Source of the DNA: JAAFIM01 sp964467315
GTDB lineage: Bacteria; Bacteroidota; Bacteroidia; Chitinophagales; Saprospiraceae
Direction of reading: 5' to 3'
DNA: 64,000 bases
Assembly (NCBI GenBank): GCA_964467315.1
Contig: CAYXSA010000003.1
Coordinates: forward strand, 56,488-120,487
Shown: piece by piece, positions 7,680-15,633 of the stretch
Position numbering within the stretch: position 1 is the first letter of the stretch
Layout of the letters: the number at the start of each line of letters is the position of its first letter
Notes under the pieces: generated by a model
Seen by the model: only the letters and a program-made list of their open reading frames with translations
Told to the model about the DNA's origin: nothing
Database searches by the model: none
Translations under genes and position numbers: made by a program

Positions 7680-7713
7680 CAAAAATAAGGCTTAAAACGT
7701 ATCAGAAGGCAAA
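7680..7713 (-). promoter_or_regulatory. lptE promoter
   Basis: Minus-strand TATTTTTG at 7680-7687 and TTTG at 7710-7713, with 22 nt between; the start would be near 7673. Confidence 0.55.
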
Positions 7714-7717
7714 CACT

Positions 7718-9766
7718 ATGGAAACTCAAAATATACAACAAATTCCTCTTACGAAAATTTTTATCAACCCCAATAGCCTGCAATGCCTACTTTCTACGGA
7801 ACAAAAACCTATATCCCTCGAAGAGGGGCGCACGGATACCGCACAAAAAAAGCTATTACCACAGCAGGGAGACCTTAATAAAGAGCTTCTTGAAAGATAT
7901 AAAAAATCTTTTTTTTGGGGAATAAAAGACGAAACTGAAGATATTTATTGGCTCGAATGGTCGGCGAGTTTAGCGTATTTATTAAAACTCAGAAGTAGCA
8001 TCGTTCAAACTTCACCTATGTCTGTAGTGCCCGTTTTCATCGCCACTTCAGATGTGCCCCCCCAAGCCATTGCCACACTAAAAAGCCAAGCTGACAAACT
8101 AAAAACGCTATTTTCCAAGTGGTCGGATTGGGAAAAAATACAAAGTATTTATGCCTTTCGCCAAATGCACTACAGCGACGATTTGCTCAAGCAAGCGCTT
8201 TCGCTATCGGAAACGGCTTTTAGTCAGTTTTGTCGATTGTCTACCCTGCAAAGAGCAATACAAAAAGCCAATTTAAGCCATCTCGCTGCGCAAACACCAC
8301 AACTCGTAGAATTGTTAAATGCTGTTGTAGATAGCGCCCCACTCCGCCGCTGGCTCAAATGGAATATAAGTACAAACAGCATTGCAGCCACAAACAACTT
8401 GTCTACGCTGATAGATTTGCTTTTGCCAAAAGAAAACGCTTTAGCTGCGATTTCACCACCTGTTTTACAGTCAATAGAAGATGTACAAACTTTTGCAGAA
8501 ATCAATAAAACTAAAGAAACCCTGCATACGCTTTTAGAAACGCGCGACCTGCGCCGCGTAGCGGAACAAATTGATGAATTGGAAACTCAAAAAAACGTCA
8601 AAGAGCTCCAAGACAATTTAGCCCATTTGTCGAGCAAACAGGATAAAATATCTGCAAGTACACAAAAAATGCTTGCTGATGTATACAACGAAATAGCCAA
8701 ACGCTTGCCCAGAGCAAATTCTACTTTTTCAAAAGATGAAAATGCACTGAATTTAAGCGAACCCAATAAAATTCCTATTCTTAAAGACGTTCAAATAAAA
8801 AATTATCGCGCTTTACAAGAACTTCATTTAAGCCAACTAAATCGCATAAATGTCATCGCAGGCATCAACAATAGCGGTAAAACTTCGCTTTTGGAGGCTA
8901 TTTATATCTTGCTTATCCAAAACGATATGGGCGCACTGCTCGAATTGCAGCAAGGCAGAGCAAAGCTGCAAAGCCTGCCGATGCGCTGGATAAGCGACCA
9001 TTTTCCCGAAAATATCCAAATAACAAGCGGCGCAGCAAGCACAAATATACAACACAACAAAAACCACAACGGCAACGCGCTACACTATTTAAGCAGCATT
9101 CATATCAATGCTCAATATGAAAACAGGCAGAAAAAAAGCTCCATAGACTTATACGAGAAGGGCGAAAGTCTGCTAAAAATGCACGCACCCGCCGCACATA
9201 TTTGCCCTGTTGTGTACAGTTCGCCTTTTTTGATGCTACAGCATCAACAGCTTATGCGCAGCTATCGCCAAAGTTTAAAGATAAAAAGCGAAATTATAGC
9301 CTTTCTTGCCCAGCACATCGACCCGAAAATAGAAGACATCAATTTGACGGAAGAAGTCTATGGCGCGACGCGCTTTAAGGTAAACTATGCGGGCGAACAT
9401 GAGCCAGTCGATTTAAGTCGCTTCGGTGATGGGGTACAGCGTATTTTTTATATTGCCCTCCAATTTGCCGCCGCTCAAGATGGCGTTTTGCTTATAGACG
9501 AAATAGAAAATGCCATGCATCATAGCCTTTTTGAGCGCTTTATCGACTTCGCGCATCGGCTCGCCTTGCGTTTTAATGTGCAAATTTTCTTCACTACGCA
9601 TAGCCGCGAATGCGTCGATGCTGTATTTTTCGATGCCCAGCGCGCCAAAGATTGTAGCGCCTATCGGCTCGTGCGTACAACTGAAGGCAACATAAAAGCG
9701 CTTGGAGAAACAGGCGAGCGGATGCACAGACTTATTGAGTACTTTGATACGGATTTGCGCGATTAA
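7718..9766 (+). CDS. OLD-like AAA ATPase with an unusual N-terminal domain
   Basis: 682 residues. The C-terminal part (about 355-680) is an SMC/OLD-type AAA domain: VQIKNYRALQEL entry, Walker A GINNSGKTSL near 382-391, Walker B GVLLIDEIENAMHH near 589-602, and switch FFTTHSRECVDAV near 624. About 320 residues precede it. These contain IPLTKIFINPNSLQ, a WLEWSASLAYLL stretch and a possible helix-turn-helix (WEKIQSIYAFRQMHYSDDLL...LSETAFSQF), which together faintly recall ParB N-terminal plus HTH domains. A helical segment near 265-340 links the two. It carries no TOPRIM domain of its own. A TOPRIM-like gene follows 144 nt downstream, so the pair resembles a split OLD nuclease. Base composition is more AT-rich than in the flanking metabolic genes. 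A -7-like TATTTTTA lies at 7669-7676. A defence role is inferred. Confidence 0.8.
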   Translation: METQNIQQIPLTKIFINPNSLQCLLSTEQKPISLEEGRTDTAQKKLLPQQGDLNKELLERYKKSFFWGIKDETEDIYWLEWSASLAYLLKLRSSIVQTSPMSVVPVFIATSDVPPQAIATLKSQADKLKTLFSKWSDWEKIQSIYAFRQMHYSDDLLKQALSLSETAFSQFCRLSTLQRAIQKANLSHLAAQTPQLVELLNAVVDSAPLRRWLKWNISTNSIAATNNLSTLIDLLLPKENALAAISPPVLQSIEDVQTFAEINKTKETLHTLLETRDLRRVAEQIDELETQKNVKELQDNLAHLSSKQDKISASTQKMLADVYNEIAKRLPRANSTFSKDENALNLSEPNKIPILKDVQIKNYRALQELHLSQLNRINVIAGINNSGKTSLLEAIYILLIQNDMGALLELQQGRAKLQSLPMRWISDHFPENIQITSGAASTNIQHNKNHNGNALHYLSSIHINAQYENRQKKSSIDLYEKGESLLKMHAPAAHICPVVYSSPFLMLQHQQLMRSYRQSLKIKSEIIAFLAQHIDPKIEDINLTEEVYGATRFKVNYAGEHEPVDLSRFGDGVQRIFYIALQFAAAQDGVLLIDEIENAMHHSLFERFIDFAHRLALRFNVQIFFTTHSRECVDAVFFDAQRAKDCSAYRLVRTTEGNIKALGETGERMHRLIEYFDTDLRD

Positions 9767-9780
9767 GACATTTTTTATTT

Positions 9781-9876
9781 TGGCGAGCCGCTTCGCCGCT
9801 TTGCGGCTCGCGTCGGGCTATCCGCTCCATCACGCCTGCGCTGCGCTTGGCGTGGTTCCGCTGCTATCCCTCTCGC
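9781..9876 (+). repeat. Family A repeat, copy A4 (divergent)
   Basis: A divergent copy 14 nt after the ATPase stop. It has GGCGAGCCGC instead of GGGCGTGCC, keeps GTCGGGCTATCCGC, and ends CTATCCCTCTCGC. The insert is CACGCC/GGCGTGGTTCCGC, like that of A12. It sits between the two genes of the putative defence pair, and with A5 it brackets the second gene. Confidence 0.8.
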
Positions 9877-9910
9877 AAACAATCTTTTTACTGTATTTTA
9901 TCTACTTCCG

Positions 9911-10738
9911 ATGAGCCAAAATTTACTAATAATCGTCTGCGAAGGCAGGCACGATACAGAATTTATAGCCCGCCTGCTCAAAGAGCGTAAAAATGGCAAG
10001 CGGGTAGAAGTTTTGAATAAACTCCCTTTGTATCTAAATAAACATATTAGCAGCATCATACAAACGCGCTATAAAACGCCCACAAAGATATTTGAAAGAC
10101 CAGAGCTATTGCCCATTGTTGTCAAAGTTCAACAAGCAAATGAAATTGATATTTTTGTATGTTTGTATGGCATAGGGGGGACTAGTAGGAGTGATAGAGG
10201 CGCAAAAATTATTGAAAACTTTAAAGATATTTTGCAATCGGAATTATATCCAGAAAAGCCACAAAAAGTAGCTTTTGCATTTGGGGTTGATGCAGACAAT
10301 AAAGCCGCAGAAATAGTACTTGAAAAACTAAAAAACGATTATCAGCCCTATTTAGAAAATCATCCTTTTGCAGATGTCGACTATTTTATACTTAAAGATG
10401 CTCATGTCAACAGTGGCGACTTGGAAAGTATTCTTGTGCCGCTAATGCGCGAAGGCTATGAAGAAGCTTTTGATGCGGCAGAAGTATTCGTAGATACTTA
10501 TGGCGGCGAAAAAATAGCCAGCAGCACGAACACTGAAGACAGTGAAAAACTAAAAGCAGATTTTAAAAGAAAAAAAGCTGTTTTGGGTATTATGGGCAAT
10601 CTGCAAAATAGTGGAATTGATAATGGCAACACAATCAAGCAAGCGACCTTTTGGAATGGTAAGTTTACAGACGAAAAAAGCCCCCAATGCAAGGATTTAA
10701 TGCAGATGTTTGAAAAGTTGTTTGCAGCCTTAGAATAG
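9911..10738 (+). CDS. DUF3226 TOPRIM-like protein, partner of the AAA ATPase
   Basis: 275 residues, no signal or membrane segment. The TOPRIM-like acidic residues are visible: VCEGRHD near the start (E11, D15) and AFGVDADNK (D127, D129), followed by the DUF3226-type GDLESILVPLM (GD at 169-170). TOPRIM folds bind Mg2+ and cleave or rejoin nucleic acid phosphodiesters. In OLD, Gabija and PARIS-type systems such a domain works with an AAA ATPase, and that is the likely arrangement here. The family is known mainly by its DUF number, so nuclease activity is inferred. Low GC matches the upstream ATPase. The pair is separated by repeat A4, so co-transcription is not certain. Confidence 0.75.
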   Translation: MSQNLLIIVCEGRHDTEFIARLLKERKNGKRVEVLNKLPLYLNKHISSIIQTRYKTPTKIFERPELLPIVVKVQQANEIDIFVCLYGIGGTSRSDRGAKIIENFKDILQSELYPEKPQKVAFAFGVDADNKAAEIVLEKLKNDYQPYLENHPFADVDYFILKDAHVNSGDLESILVPLMREGYEEAFDAAEVFVDTYGGEKIASSTNTEDSEKLKADFKRKKAVLGIMGNLQNSGIDNGNTIKQATFWNGKFTDEKSPQCKDLMQMFEKLFAALE

Positions 10739-10781
10739 CCCTTCCGCCGCCCGCCGCAACCTTTTTGCGGCGGGATAAAAC

Positions 10782-10903
10782 GCATGAGGGATAGTAGGGG
10801 CGAATCAACATTCGCCCCATTTGGGGCGAATGTTGATTCGCCCCGAATAGCCCGACCCCGCGACCTTTAAGCGCGTTAGCGCGGGGAGCGGGGGCATGCC
10901 CAA
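10782..10903 (-). repeat. Family A repeat, copy A5
   Basis: GCATGAGGGATAG, the insert GGGGCGAATCAACATTCGCC, its inverted continuation, AATAGCCCGACC, a compound hairpin and GGGGCATGCCC. The hairpin CCCGCCGC/GCGGCGGG at about 10750-10773 precedes the GCATGAGGG end. Confidence 0.88.
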
Positions 10904-10940
10904 AATTTCAAAAAAAATTCGGATAAGAACAAAATTAAGC

Positions 10941-10948
10941 TATTTTTG
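10941..10948 (+). promoter_or_regulatory. Candidate -7 box of icd
   Basis: TATTTTTG fits TAnnTTTG; the start is expected near 10955 with a leader of about 47 nt. The -33 element is weak. Confidence 0.5.
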
Positions 10949-11001
10949 CGACGCTAAAACGATTACACTATACATACCACAAAGGTACTATATACAAGGA
11001 T

Positions 11002-12462
11002 ATGGAGCATACACCAACTATCGCCATCGCACACGGCGACGGCATCGGGCCTGAAATTATGAACGCCACGCTGCGCATCTTGCAAGCCGCGGGCGCACGC
11101 CTACAGTACGAAACCGTAAAAATCGGCAAAGAGGTATACTTGGAAGGACACGATTCGGGCATCGTTCCCGAAGCTTGGGACGTATTGCGCAAGCACAAAG
11201 TTTTCCTCAAAGCGCCCATCACCACCCCCCAAGGCGGCGGCTACAAAAGCCTAAACGTTACCATTCGCAAGACGCTTAGCCTCTTTGCCAATGTGCGCCC
11301 CTCGAAAGCCTATACGCCTTTCGTCAAAAGCTTTTTCCCCAATCTCGATATGGTGATTGTGCGCGAAAACGAGGAAGACCTCTATGCAGGCATCGAACAC
11401 CAACAAACGGACGAGGTCGTACAATGCCTCAAACTCATTTCCAAACCTGGTTGCGAGCGCATCATACGCTATGCCTTTGATTATGCCCGTTGCAATAATC
11501 GCAAAAAGGTAACCTGTATGTCCAAAGACAACATTATGAAACTCACGGACGGGCTGTTTCATAAAATGTTCGTCGAAATCGCCAAAGAATACCCAGATAT
11601 CGAGTCCGAGCACTATATCATCGATATTGGTTCGGCTCGCATTGCCGACCGCCCCGAAGCCTTCGATGTTATCGTTACCCTCAATTTGTACGGCGATATT
11701 ATCTCCGACATCGCAGCGGAAGTGGCAGGCTCCGTCGGCTTGGGCGGCTCTTCCAACATCGGCGAAGAGGTGGCTATGTTTGAAGCTATACACGGCTCCG
11801 CGCCCGACATCGCAGGCAAAGGCATCGCCAACCCTTCGGGTCTGCTCAATGCCGCTTGTATGATGCTCACGCATTTGGGACAAACGGAAGTAGCCGCAAA
11901 GATACAAAATGCACTCTTCAAAACTTTAGAAGACGGCATACATACAGGCGATATCTACGAAGCAGCCACAAGCAAGGAACGTGTAGGTACTGAAGCCTTC
12001 GCCGATGCACTCATCGCGCGCTTGGGGCAGTTGCCGACCCAAATCAAGGCTATCGTAGCCAATCCCGATGCCAAACCCATCGAAATCAAACCCTATGTCT
12101 TCCAGCCAAGCGGAGCAAAACGCACCATTGGCGTAGATGTTTTCGTACAGTGGACGGGCGAAAAGCGCGACCCGAATGAACTGGGCAAATTGGTCGAAAA
12201 GTTTGGTAATCCCGCCCTGCATCTTACCTTCTTGTCTAATCGCGGGCAGACCGTATACCCTAGCGGGCAAAGTTCTACCTTTTGCACCGACCACTGGCGC
12301 TGCCGCTACAAAGTCAACGACGAAAAAACGGGGGCTTGCACACAGAAAGATATTATTTCGCTCTTGCAGGATTTTGAAGCAGCAGGCTTGGACGTTATCA
12401 AAACCGAAAACCTTTGCTACTTCGACAATGTAAAAGCCTTCTCTGCGGGTCAGGGTATGTAA
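11002..12462 (+). CDS. icd: NADP-dependent isocitrate dehydrogenase, Thermus-type long form
   Basis: 486 residues. Oxidatively decarboxylates isocitrate to 2-oxoglutarate in the TCA cycle. The beta-decarboxylating dehydrogenase core is present: AIAHGDGIGPEI at the N-terminus, the substrate loop KSLNVTIRKT, VRENEEDLYAGIEH, and the signature NLYGDIISDIAAEVAGSVGLGGSSNIG followed by FEAIHGSAPDIAGK. A C-terminal domain of about 140 residues follows (from TIGVDVFVQW), which matches the long class seen in Thermus and many Bacteroidota rather than the 416-residue E. coli enzyme. Cofactor choice (NADP) is inferred from the class. A bidirectional terminator follows the stop. Confidence 0.92.
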   Translation: MEHTPTIAIAHGDGIGPEIMNATLRILQAAGARLQYETVKIGKEVYLEGHDSGIVPEAWDVLRKHKVFLKAPITTPQGGGYKSLNVTIRKTLSLFANVRPSKAYTPFVKSFFPNLDMVIVRENEEDLYAGIEHQQTDEVVQCLKLISKPGCERIIRYAFDYARCNNRKKVTCMSKDNIMKLTDGLFHKMFVEIAKEYPDIESEHYIIDIGSARIADRPEAFDVIVTLNLYGDIISDIAAEVAGSVGLGGSSNIGEEVAMFEAIHGSAPDIAGKGIANPSGLLNAACMMLTHLGQTEVAAKIQNALFKTLEDGIHTGDIYEAATSKERVGTEAFADALIARLGQLPTQIKAIVANPDAKPIEIKPYVFQPSGAKRTIGVDVFVQWTGEKRDPNELGKLVEKFGNPALHLTFLSNRGQTVYPSGQSSTFCTDHWRCRYKVNDEKTGACTQKDIISLLQDFEAAGLDVIKTENLCYFDNVKAFSAGQGM

Positions 12463-12480
12463 TAAATTGCCGACTAAAAT

Positions 12481-12530
12481 AAAAGCGCAAATAGTTGAAA
12501 TTCAGCTATTTGCGCTTTTGTATTTTTTAG
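12481..12530. terminator. Bidirectional intrinsic terminator between icd and the STAS gene
   Basis: A perfect 14-bp stem, AAAAGCGCAAATAG with CTATTTGCGCTTTT, and an 11-nt loop. A-rich sequence on one side and T-rich on the other serve both convergent genes. Confidence 0.93.
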
Positions 12531-13135
12531 CCGCCGCTTTTGCTAAGCTCAAAGCCCATTTGTGCAAAGGCGCGCTCCATTGCGTCTTTCATGGTGCTGG
12601 TGGTGTCGATTTCGTCGATATTTACGCCCAGTTCTACGATGGTTTGCGCTGCTGCGGGCGAGATGCCCGAAAGGATAGACTTACAGCCCATCAGGCGCGT
12701 AGCTTTGGCGATGCGCACAAAATGATTGGCGGCATAGGTATCTATCAAGCCCACGCCGCTAATGTCGAGAATGAAGACCCGCGCCTGCGTTTGGCTGATG
12801 CTCTCTAAAATCGTGCTTAGTATATTCTTGATACGCTCCGAATTCATCATCCCTACGAGCGGCAGCAGCAGTATGCCGTCCCAAAGTCGGGCGATGGGCG
12901 TAGACATTTGGTTGATGGTTTCTATCGCCTTTTGTTGCTCTTGGGTGAGCAAATCGAGCGCGGTAGTTTTTGCCTCCAGCTCTTCAGCTAAGATATTCAG
13001 ACCAACGGCTACGCCATTGAGTGGGTCGTCCGTTTGCTCGTCGACTTCTGCTTGGCGCGAAAAATCAAAGGTTGCAATAGAGCCAATGATGTCTATAAGG
13101 TGTTCTATGCGCTCTTCAAATTGTGTGTAGTCCAT
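12527..13135 (-). CDS. RsbR/RsbS-like STAS-domain protein
   Basis: 202 residues, cytoplasmic. The N-terminal 80 residues are helical (FEERIEHLIDIIGSIATFDF...LNILAEELEAKT). The C-terminal half is a STAS domain with the RsbR-type run FILDISGVGLIDTYAANH, where T133 is in the position phosphorylated by RsbT-type kinases. GCKSILSGISP and a LGVNIDEIDTT stretch follow. Such proteins act in partner-switching or stressosome-like signalling. No kinase or phosphatase gene is in the window. It is last in a leftward series after two paralogous small proteins, which suggests one signalling unit. Confidence 0.8.
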   Translation of the reverse strand: MDYTQFEERIEHLIDIIGSIATFDFSRQAEVDEQTDDPLNGVAVGLNILAEELEAKTTALDLLTQEQQKAIETINQMSTPIARLWDGILLLPLVGMMNSERIKNILSTILESISQTQARVFILDISGVGLIDTYAANHFVRIAKATRLMGCKSILSGISPAAAQTIVELGVNIDEIDTTSTMKDAMERAFAQMGFELSKSGG

Positions 13136-13243
13136 TTTTTTGGGGGGCTGGAGTGTTTGGGGTTTTTGTCCGCAGGAACTGCGCTGCGCTTGCCTACGGT
13201 TACAAAAAGGGAGCCCCTTTGGGGCTATACGGTATTTGCTTTT

Positions 13244-13633
13244 TTATTTGCGTTTGTACTGCTGTAGCCAAGTGAGCGCTTTTTCTTTGTCAGTAAAGAG
13301 TTGTGTGGGATACACGACGTGGCTAACTTTAAGAAACAGATTGGCAGCGACGCGGGCTATGACGGAATCTACGATAATCGCCATCGCGGTAACGTATTCG
13401 CCAAATTCTGCTGTCGACATAAAATCCCGCACTTCTTTGGTGTAGCCGATTTTGCCACCTGCCGTATAGACCATCGCGGGAAGGGGCAGTATACCTGCTT
13501 CAAACAAGGGCTTGGAGTCGCGGAAATGCTGCTGATAGCTTTCCAACGAGGGATTGGGGTCGAGCATCTGGAAATGCGCTACGCCGTCTTCGAGATGCAG
13601 CGAAGCGACGCTGGTAGTGATGATGTGCTGCAT
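13244..13633 (-). CDS. Small conserved protein, paralogue 1 (DUF7793-like)
   Basis: 129 residues, no signal peptide. It shares a fold-long pattern with the next gene: an EDGVAHFQM/VDGVLHSEM strand, then P(N)PTLxx(Y/F), a conserved (V/L)RDFMST block, a helix ending in ANLFLKVS, and YPTQLFTDKEKALTWL near the C-terminus. I believe this matches the small Bacteroidota family DUF7793, whose members resemble SpoIIAA/STAS-like folds. The family name is from memory. It lies 30 nt downstream of its paralogue and 108 nt upstream of the STAS gene on the same strand. Confidence 0.7.
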   Translation of the reverse strand: MQHIITTSVASLHLEDGVAHFQMLDPNPSLESYQQHFRDSKPLFEAGILPLPAMVYTAGGKIGYTKEVRDFMSTAEFGEYVTAMAIIVDSVIARVAANLFLKVSHVVYPTQLFTDKEKALTWLQQYKRK

Positions 13634-13663
13634 TAAGGGGGGATTTTTGCAAGCTTAACGGCG

Positions 13664-14056
13664 CTACTTGCAAAATTGTTTAGCCCATTCTTGGGCTTTT
13701 GCCTCGTCGGTGAAAAGTTGAGTAGGGCAGCGCGGGCGACTAACTCTCAAAAACAGGTTGGCAGCGGCGCGCATAACCACCGAGTCCGTTATCAAAGCGA
13801 TACAAGCTGCAAACTCCGCAAACTCGTCCGTAGACATAAAATCCCTTAGTTCCTTCGAGGAAGAGCCATTGGTGCCAGGACTTTTGACAAGGTTGGGAAT
13901 GGGGAAAGTCATACCGCTAAAGTACGCACGCACGCGGCTCAAATGCACTCTAAACTCCGCCAATGTAGGATTGGCATTGTGCATTTCGGAATGTAAAACC
14001 CCGTCGACGAGAAAAATGGTGGCGACTTCGGTAGAAAAAGAGGTTGTAGAATTCAT
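13664..14056 (-). CDS. Small conserved protein, paralogue 2 (DUF7793-like)
   Basis: 130 residues starting MNSTTSFSTEVATIF. The upstream ATG at 14119 would add 21 residues that run through the promoter, so I prefer 14056. Alignment with the downstream gene shows shared blocks DGVLHSEM, NPTLAEFR, LRDFMST, AANLFLRVS and PTQLFTDEAKA, so the two arose by tandem duplication. A TATCTTTG box on the minus strand (14117-14124) places the transcript start near 14110 and supports the shorter start. It is probably the first gene of a three-gene leftward unit ending with the STAS protein. The molecular role is unknown. Confidence 0.72.
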   Translation of the reverse strand: MNSTTSFSTEVATIFLVDGVLHSEMHNANPTLAEFRVHLSRVRAYFSGMTFPIPNLVKSPGTNGSSSKELRDFMSTDEFAEFAACIALITDSVVMRAAANLFLRVSRPRCPTQLFTDEAKAQEWAKQFCK

Positions 14057-14116
14057 AAGGAATAAAATGGATTTGGGAATGTCTGTAAAACGACATGAAC
14101 AACGAAATTTGAAATA

Positions 14117-14124
14117 CAAAGATA
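14117..14124 (-). promoter_or_regulatory. Candidate -7 box for the DUF7793/STAS unit
   Basis: Minus-strand TATCTTTG, about 54 nt of leader before the ATG at 14056. Confidence 0.5.
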
Positions 14125-14205
14125 GATTTTTTTCGCAGGCATGCGATTTTTTAACATTTAATTTAGACTAAGCTAAAAAAAAGGGACTCCCTTCGTCTGC
14201 CTTGC

Positions 14206-14315
14206 CTGAGGGATAGAAATGTAGAGCCGTAGCATGGCACAAGTGCCGTAGGCACGCCGTGCTACGGCTCGCAATGGATAGCCCGACCCCGCGCATTTGC
14301 GCGGGGGCAGGCCCA
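14206..14315 (-). repeat. Family A repeat, copy A6
   Basis: CTGAGGGATAG, a long form of the GAGCCGTAGCATG...GCTACGGCTC palindrome, GGATAGCCCGACC, a GCGC/GCGC hairpin and GGGGGCAGGCCC. The next gene starts 70 nt further on. Confidence 0.87.
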
Positions 14316-14348
14316 AAAAAAGCCCCCAGAAAAACGGAAAAAACTCGT

Positions 14349-14356
14349 ATTTTTGC
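14349..14356 (+). promoter_or_regulatory. Candidate -7 box for 14386-17325
   Basis: TATTTTTG, with a start near 14362 and the ATG at 14386. This excludes the in-frame TTG at 14353 as start. Confidence 0.5.
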
Positions 14357-14385
14357 CCTATTTCTATCCTTTCACAAAAAGCATT

Positions 14386-15615
14386 ATGCGGGCAATACTT
14401 CTTTTTTTCTTTTCCTTTTCTCTGACTTTACAGGCGCAGCAAACGGTCAAAGAAACGGCGCGCCGGTACGTAAAGGGCGATACAATTTTGGTGCATCAAA
14501 AGGAGCGCCGCACGGATGCAAGCGGGCGTTTGCTCTATAAAAAGGAGTATTACTACACCATGCATCAAAATATGAACTCCCTTTGGAAGGAGGAAACCGC
14601 TCTTTTTATTGAAAAGGACTCGACTTTGACACAAACCAAGACTTATTACAAAGTCGACGCAGAGCCTACCAGCGAAAAACTCTTGATGAAGTACCTGCGC
14701 TACGATGCCAACGACGATAGCACCTTGCTTTTGCAGGCGCAGCAGCTCGATGCGTCGGGCGAGCCGCTCAAAGAAGACTTTTTTACCTATAATAAAAAAG
14801 GGCAGTTGGCGCAAAAATGCGCTTATGTCTATACGGGTTCTACTTCCTTAGTTTGCGATGTTTATGACTACAACGGCAAGGGCTTAGTCAAGCGCAACCG
14901 CTCTTATACCAAATGGAATACCGTCGGTATGCGCGGCTTGGCAAAAGAAAAAAAGACCCTGCGCGCCGATTATCGCTATAAATACAACCGAAGCGGGCAG
15001 CTTACACGCGGTAAGGGCAAATTTTTCAAACGCCGCTATCTCGAAGTCTGCAAATACGCCCCCAATGGAACAAAAATCTATCATCTTAGCAGCTTTACCC
15101 GCGAGGAAAAACTAAGCAAGGAAACGCGAGAGAAAAACAAGATAAAAGCCAAATCCCAAACCCTCGTAGATAGCCATCGTTGGACTTACAATGAACGCGG
15201 CTTTTTGCTCGAAGACCAAGCCATCGAAGCCAATAACTCCCGTCGCTGGCAGATAAACGAGTATACTGCCGATACGCTTTTACGCAGCGTTACCATCAAA
15301 AGCAAAAAAGACGTAGTTGTAGAGCGGCAGACCTTCGAGCGCGACCCCGCTACGGGCGTTTTACGCTCGAAACTCACGGAAAAGTATGGGGACGATGGCA
15401 ATTTTCGCTATCTCGTGCAGGCTGAATGCGATGCAAAGGGCAATATCATACGCGAAACGCAATTGCTCGGAGAAAGAAAAGCTAAAGCTTCAAGCACCAT
15501 TTACGAATACGACGCTCAAAACCGACTGCTAAAACAGCAGATATTTGGCAACACAAAAGCGGCTGAGGAGGGTAAAGAGCAGCTTATTGAAGAAATTATT
15601 TTCTCTTACGAATAA
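14386..15615 (+). CDS. Secreted protein with YD/RHS-like repeats
   Basis: 409 residues from ATG 14386; the earlier in-frame TTG lies inside the -7 box. A signal peptide ends near LTLQAQ. The rest is built of short beta-hairpin units resembling YD/RHS repeats, such as FTYNKKGQLAQK, YKYNRSGQLTRG, WTYNERGFLLED and YEYDAQNRLLKQQ. These are typical of secreted Bacteroidota proteins of unknown function. There is no toxin tip and no type IX C-terminal domain, so it is probably periplasmic or surface attached. It is followed after 18 nt by the RemB/Wzi-like barrel, probably in one operon. Confidence 0.7.
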   Translation: MRAILLFFFSFSLTLQAQQTVKETARRYVKGDTILVHQKERRTDASGRLLYKKEYYYTMHQNMNSLWKEETALFIEKDSTLTQTKTYYKVDAEPTSEKLLMKYLRYDANDDSTLLLQAQQLDASGEPLKEDFFTYNKKGQLAQKCAYVYTGSTSLVCDVYDYNGKGLVKRNRSYTKWNTVGMRGLAKEKKTLRADYRYKYNRSGQLTRGKGKFFKRRYLEVCKYAPNGTKIYHLSSFTREEKLSKETREKNKIKAKSQTLVDSHRWTYNERGFLLEDQAIEANNSRRWQINEYTADTLLRSVTIKSKKDVVVERQTFERDPATGVLRSKLTEKYGDDGNFRYLVQAECDAKGNIIRETQLLGERKAKASSTIYEYDAQNRLLKQQIFGNTKAAEEGKEQLIEEIIFSYE

Positions 15616-15633
15616 ATTTAGAAGCCTGTGGCT

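Noticed and set aside
7718..10738. Direct assignment to PARIS (AriA/AriB)
   Set aside because: The TOPRIM partner looks like DUF3226 rather than DUF4435, and the ATPase carries an extra N-terminal region of about 320 residues.
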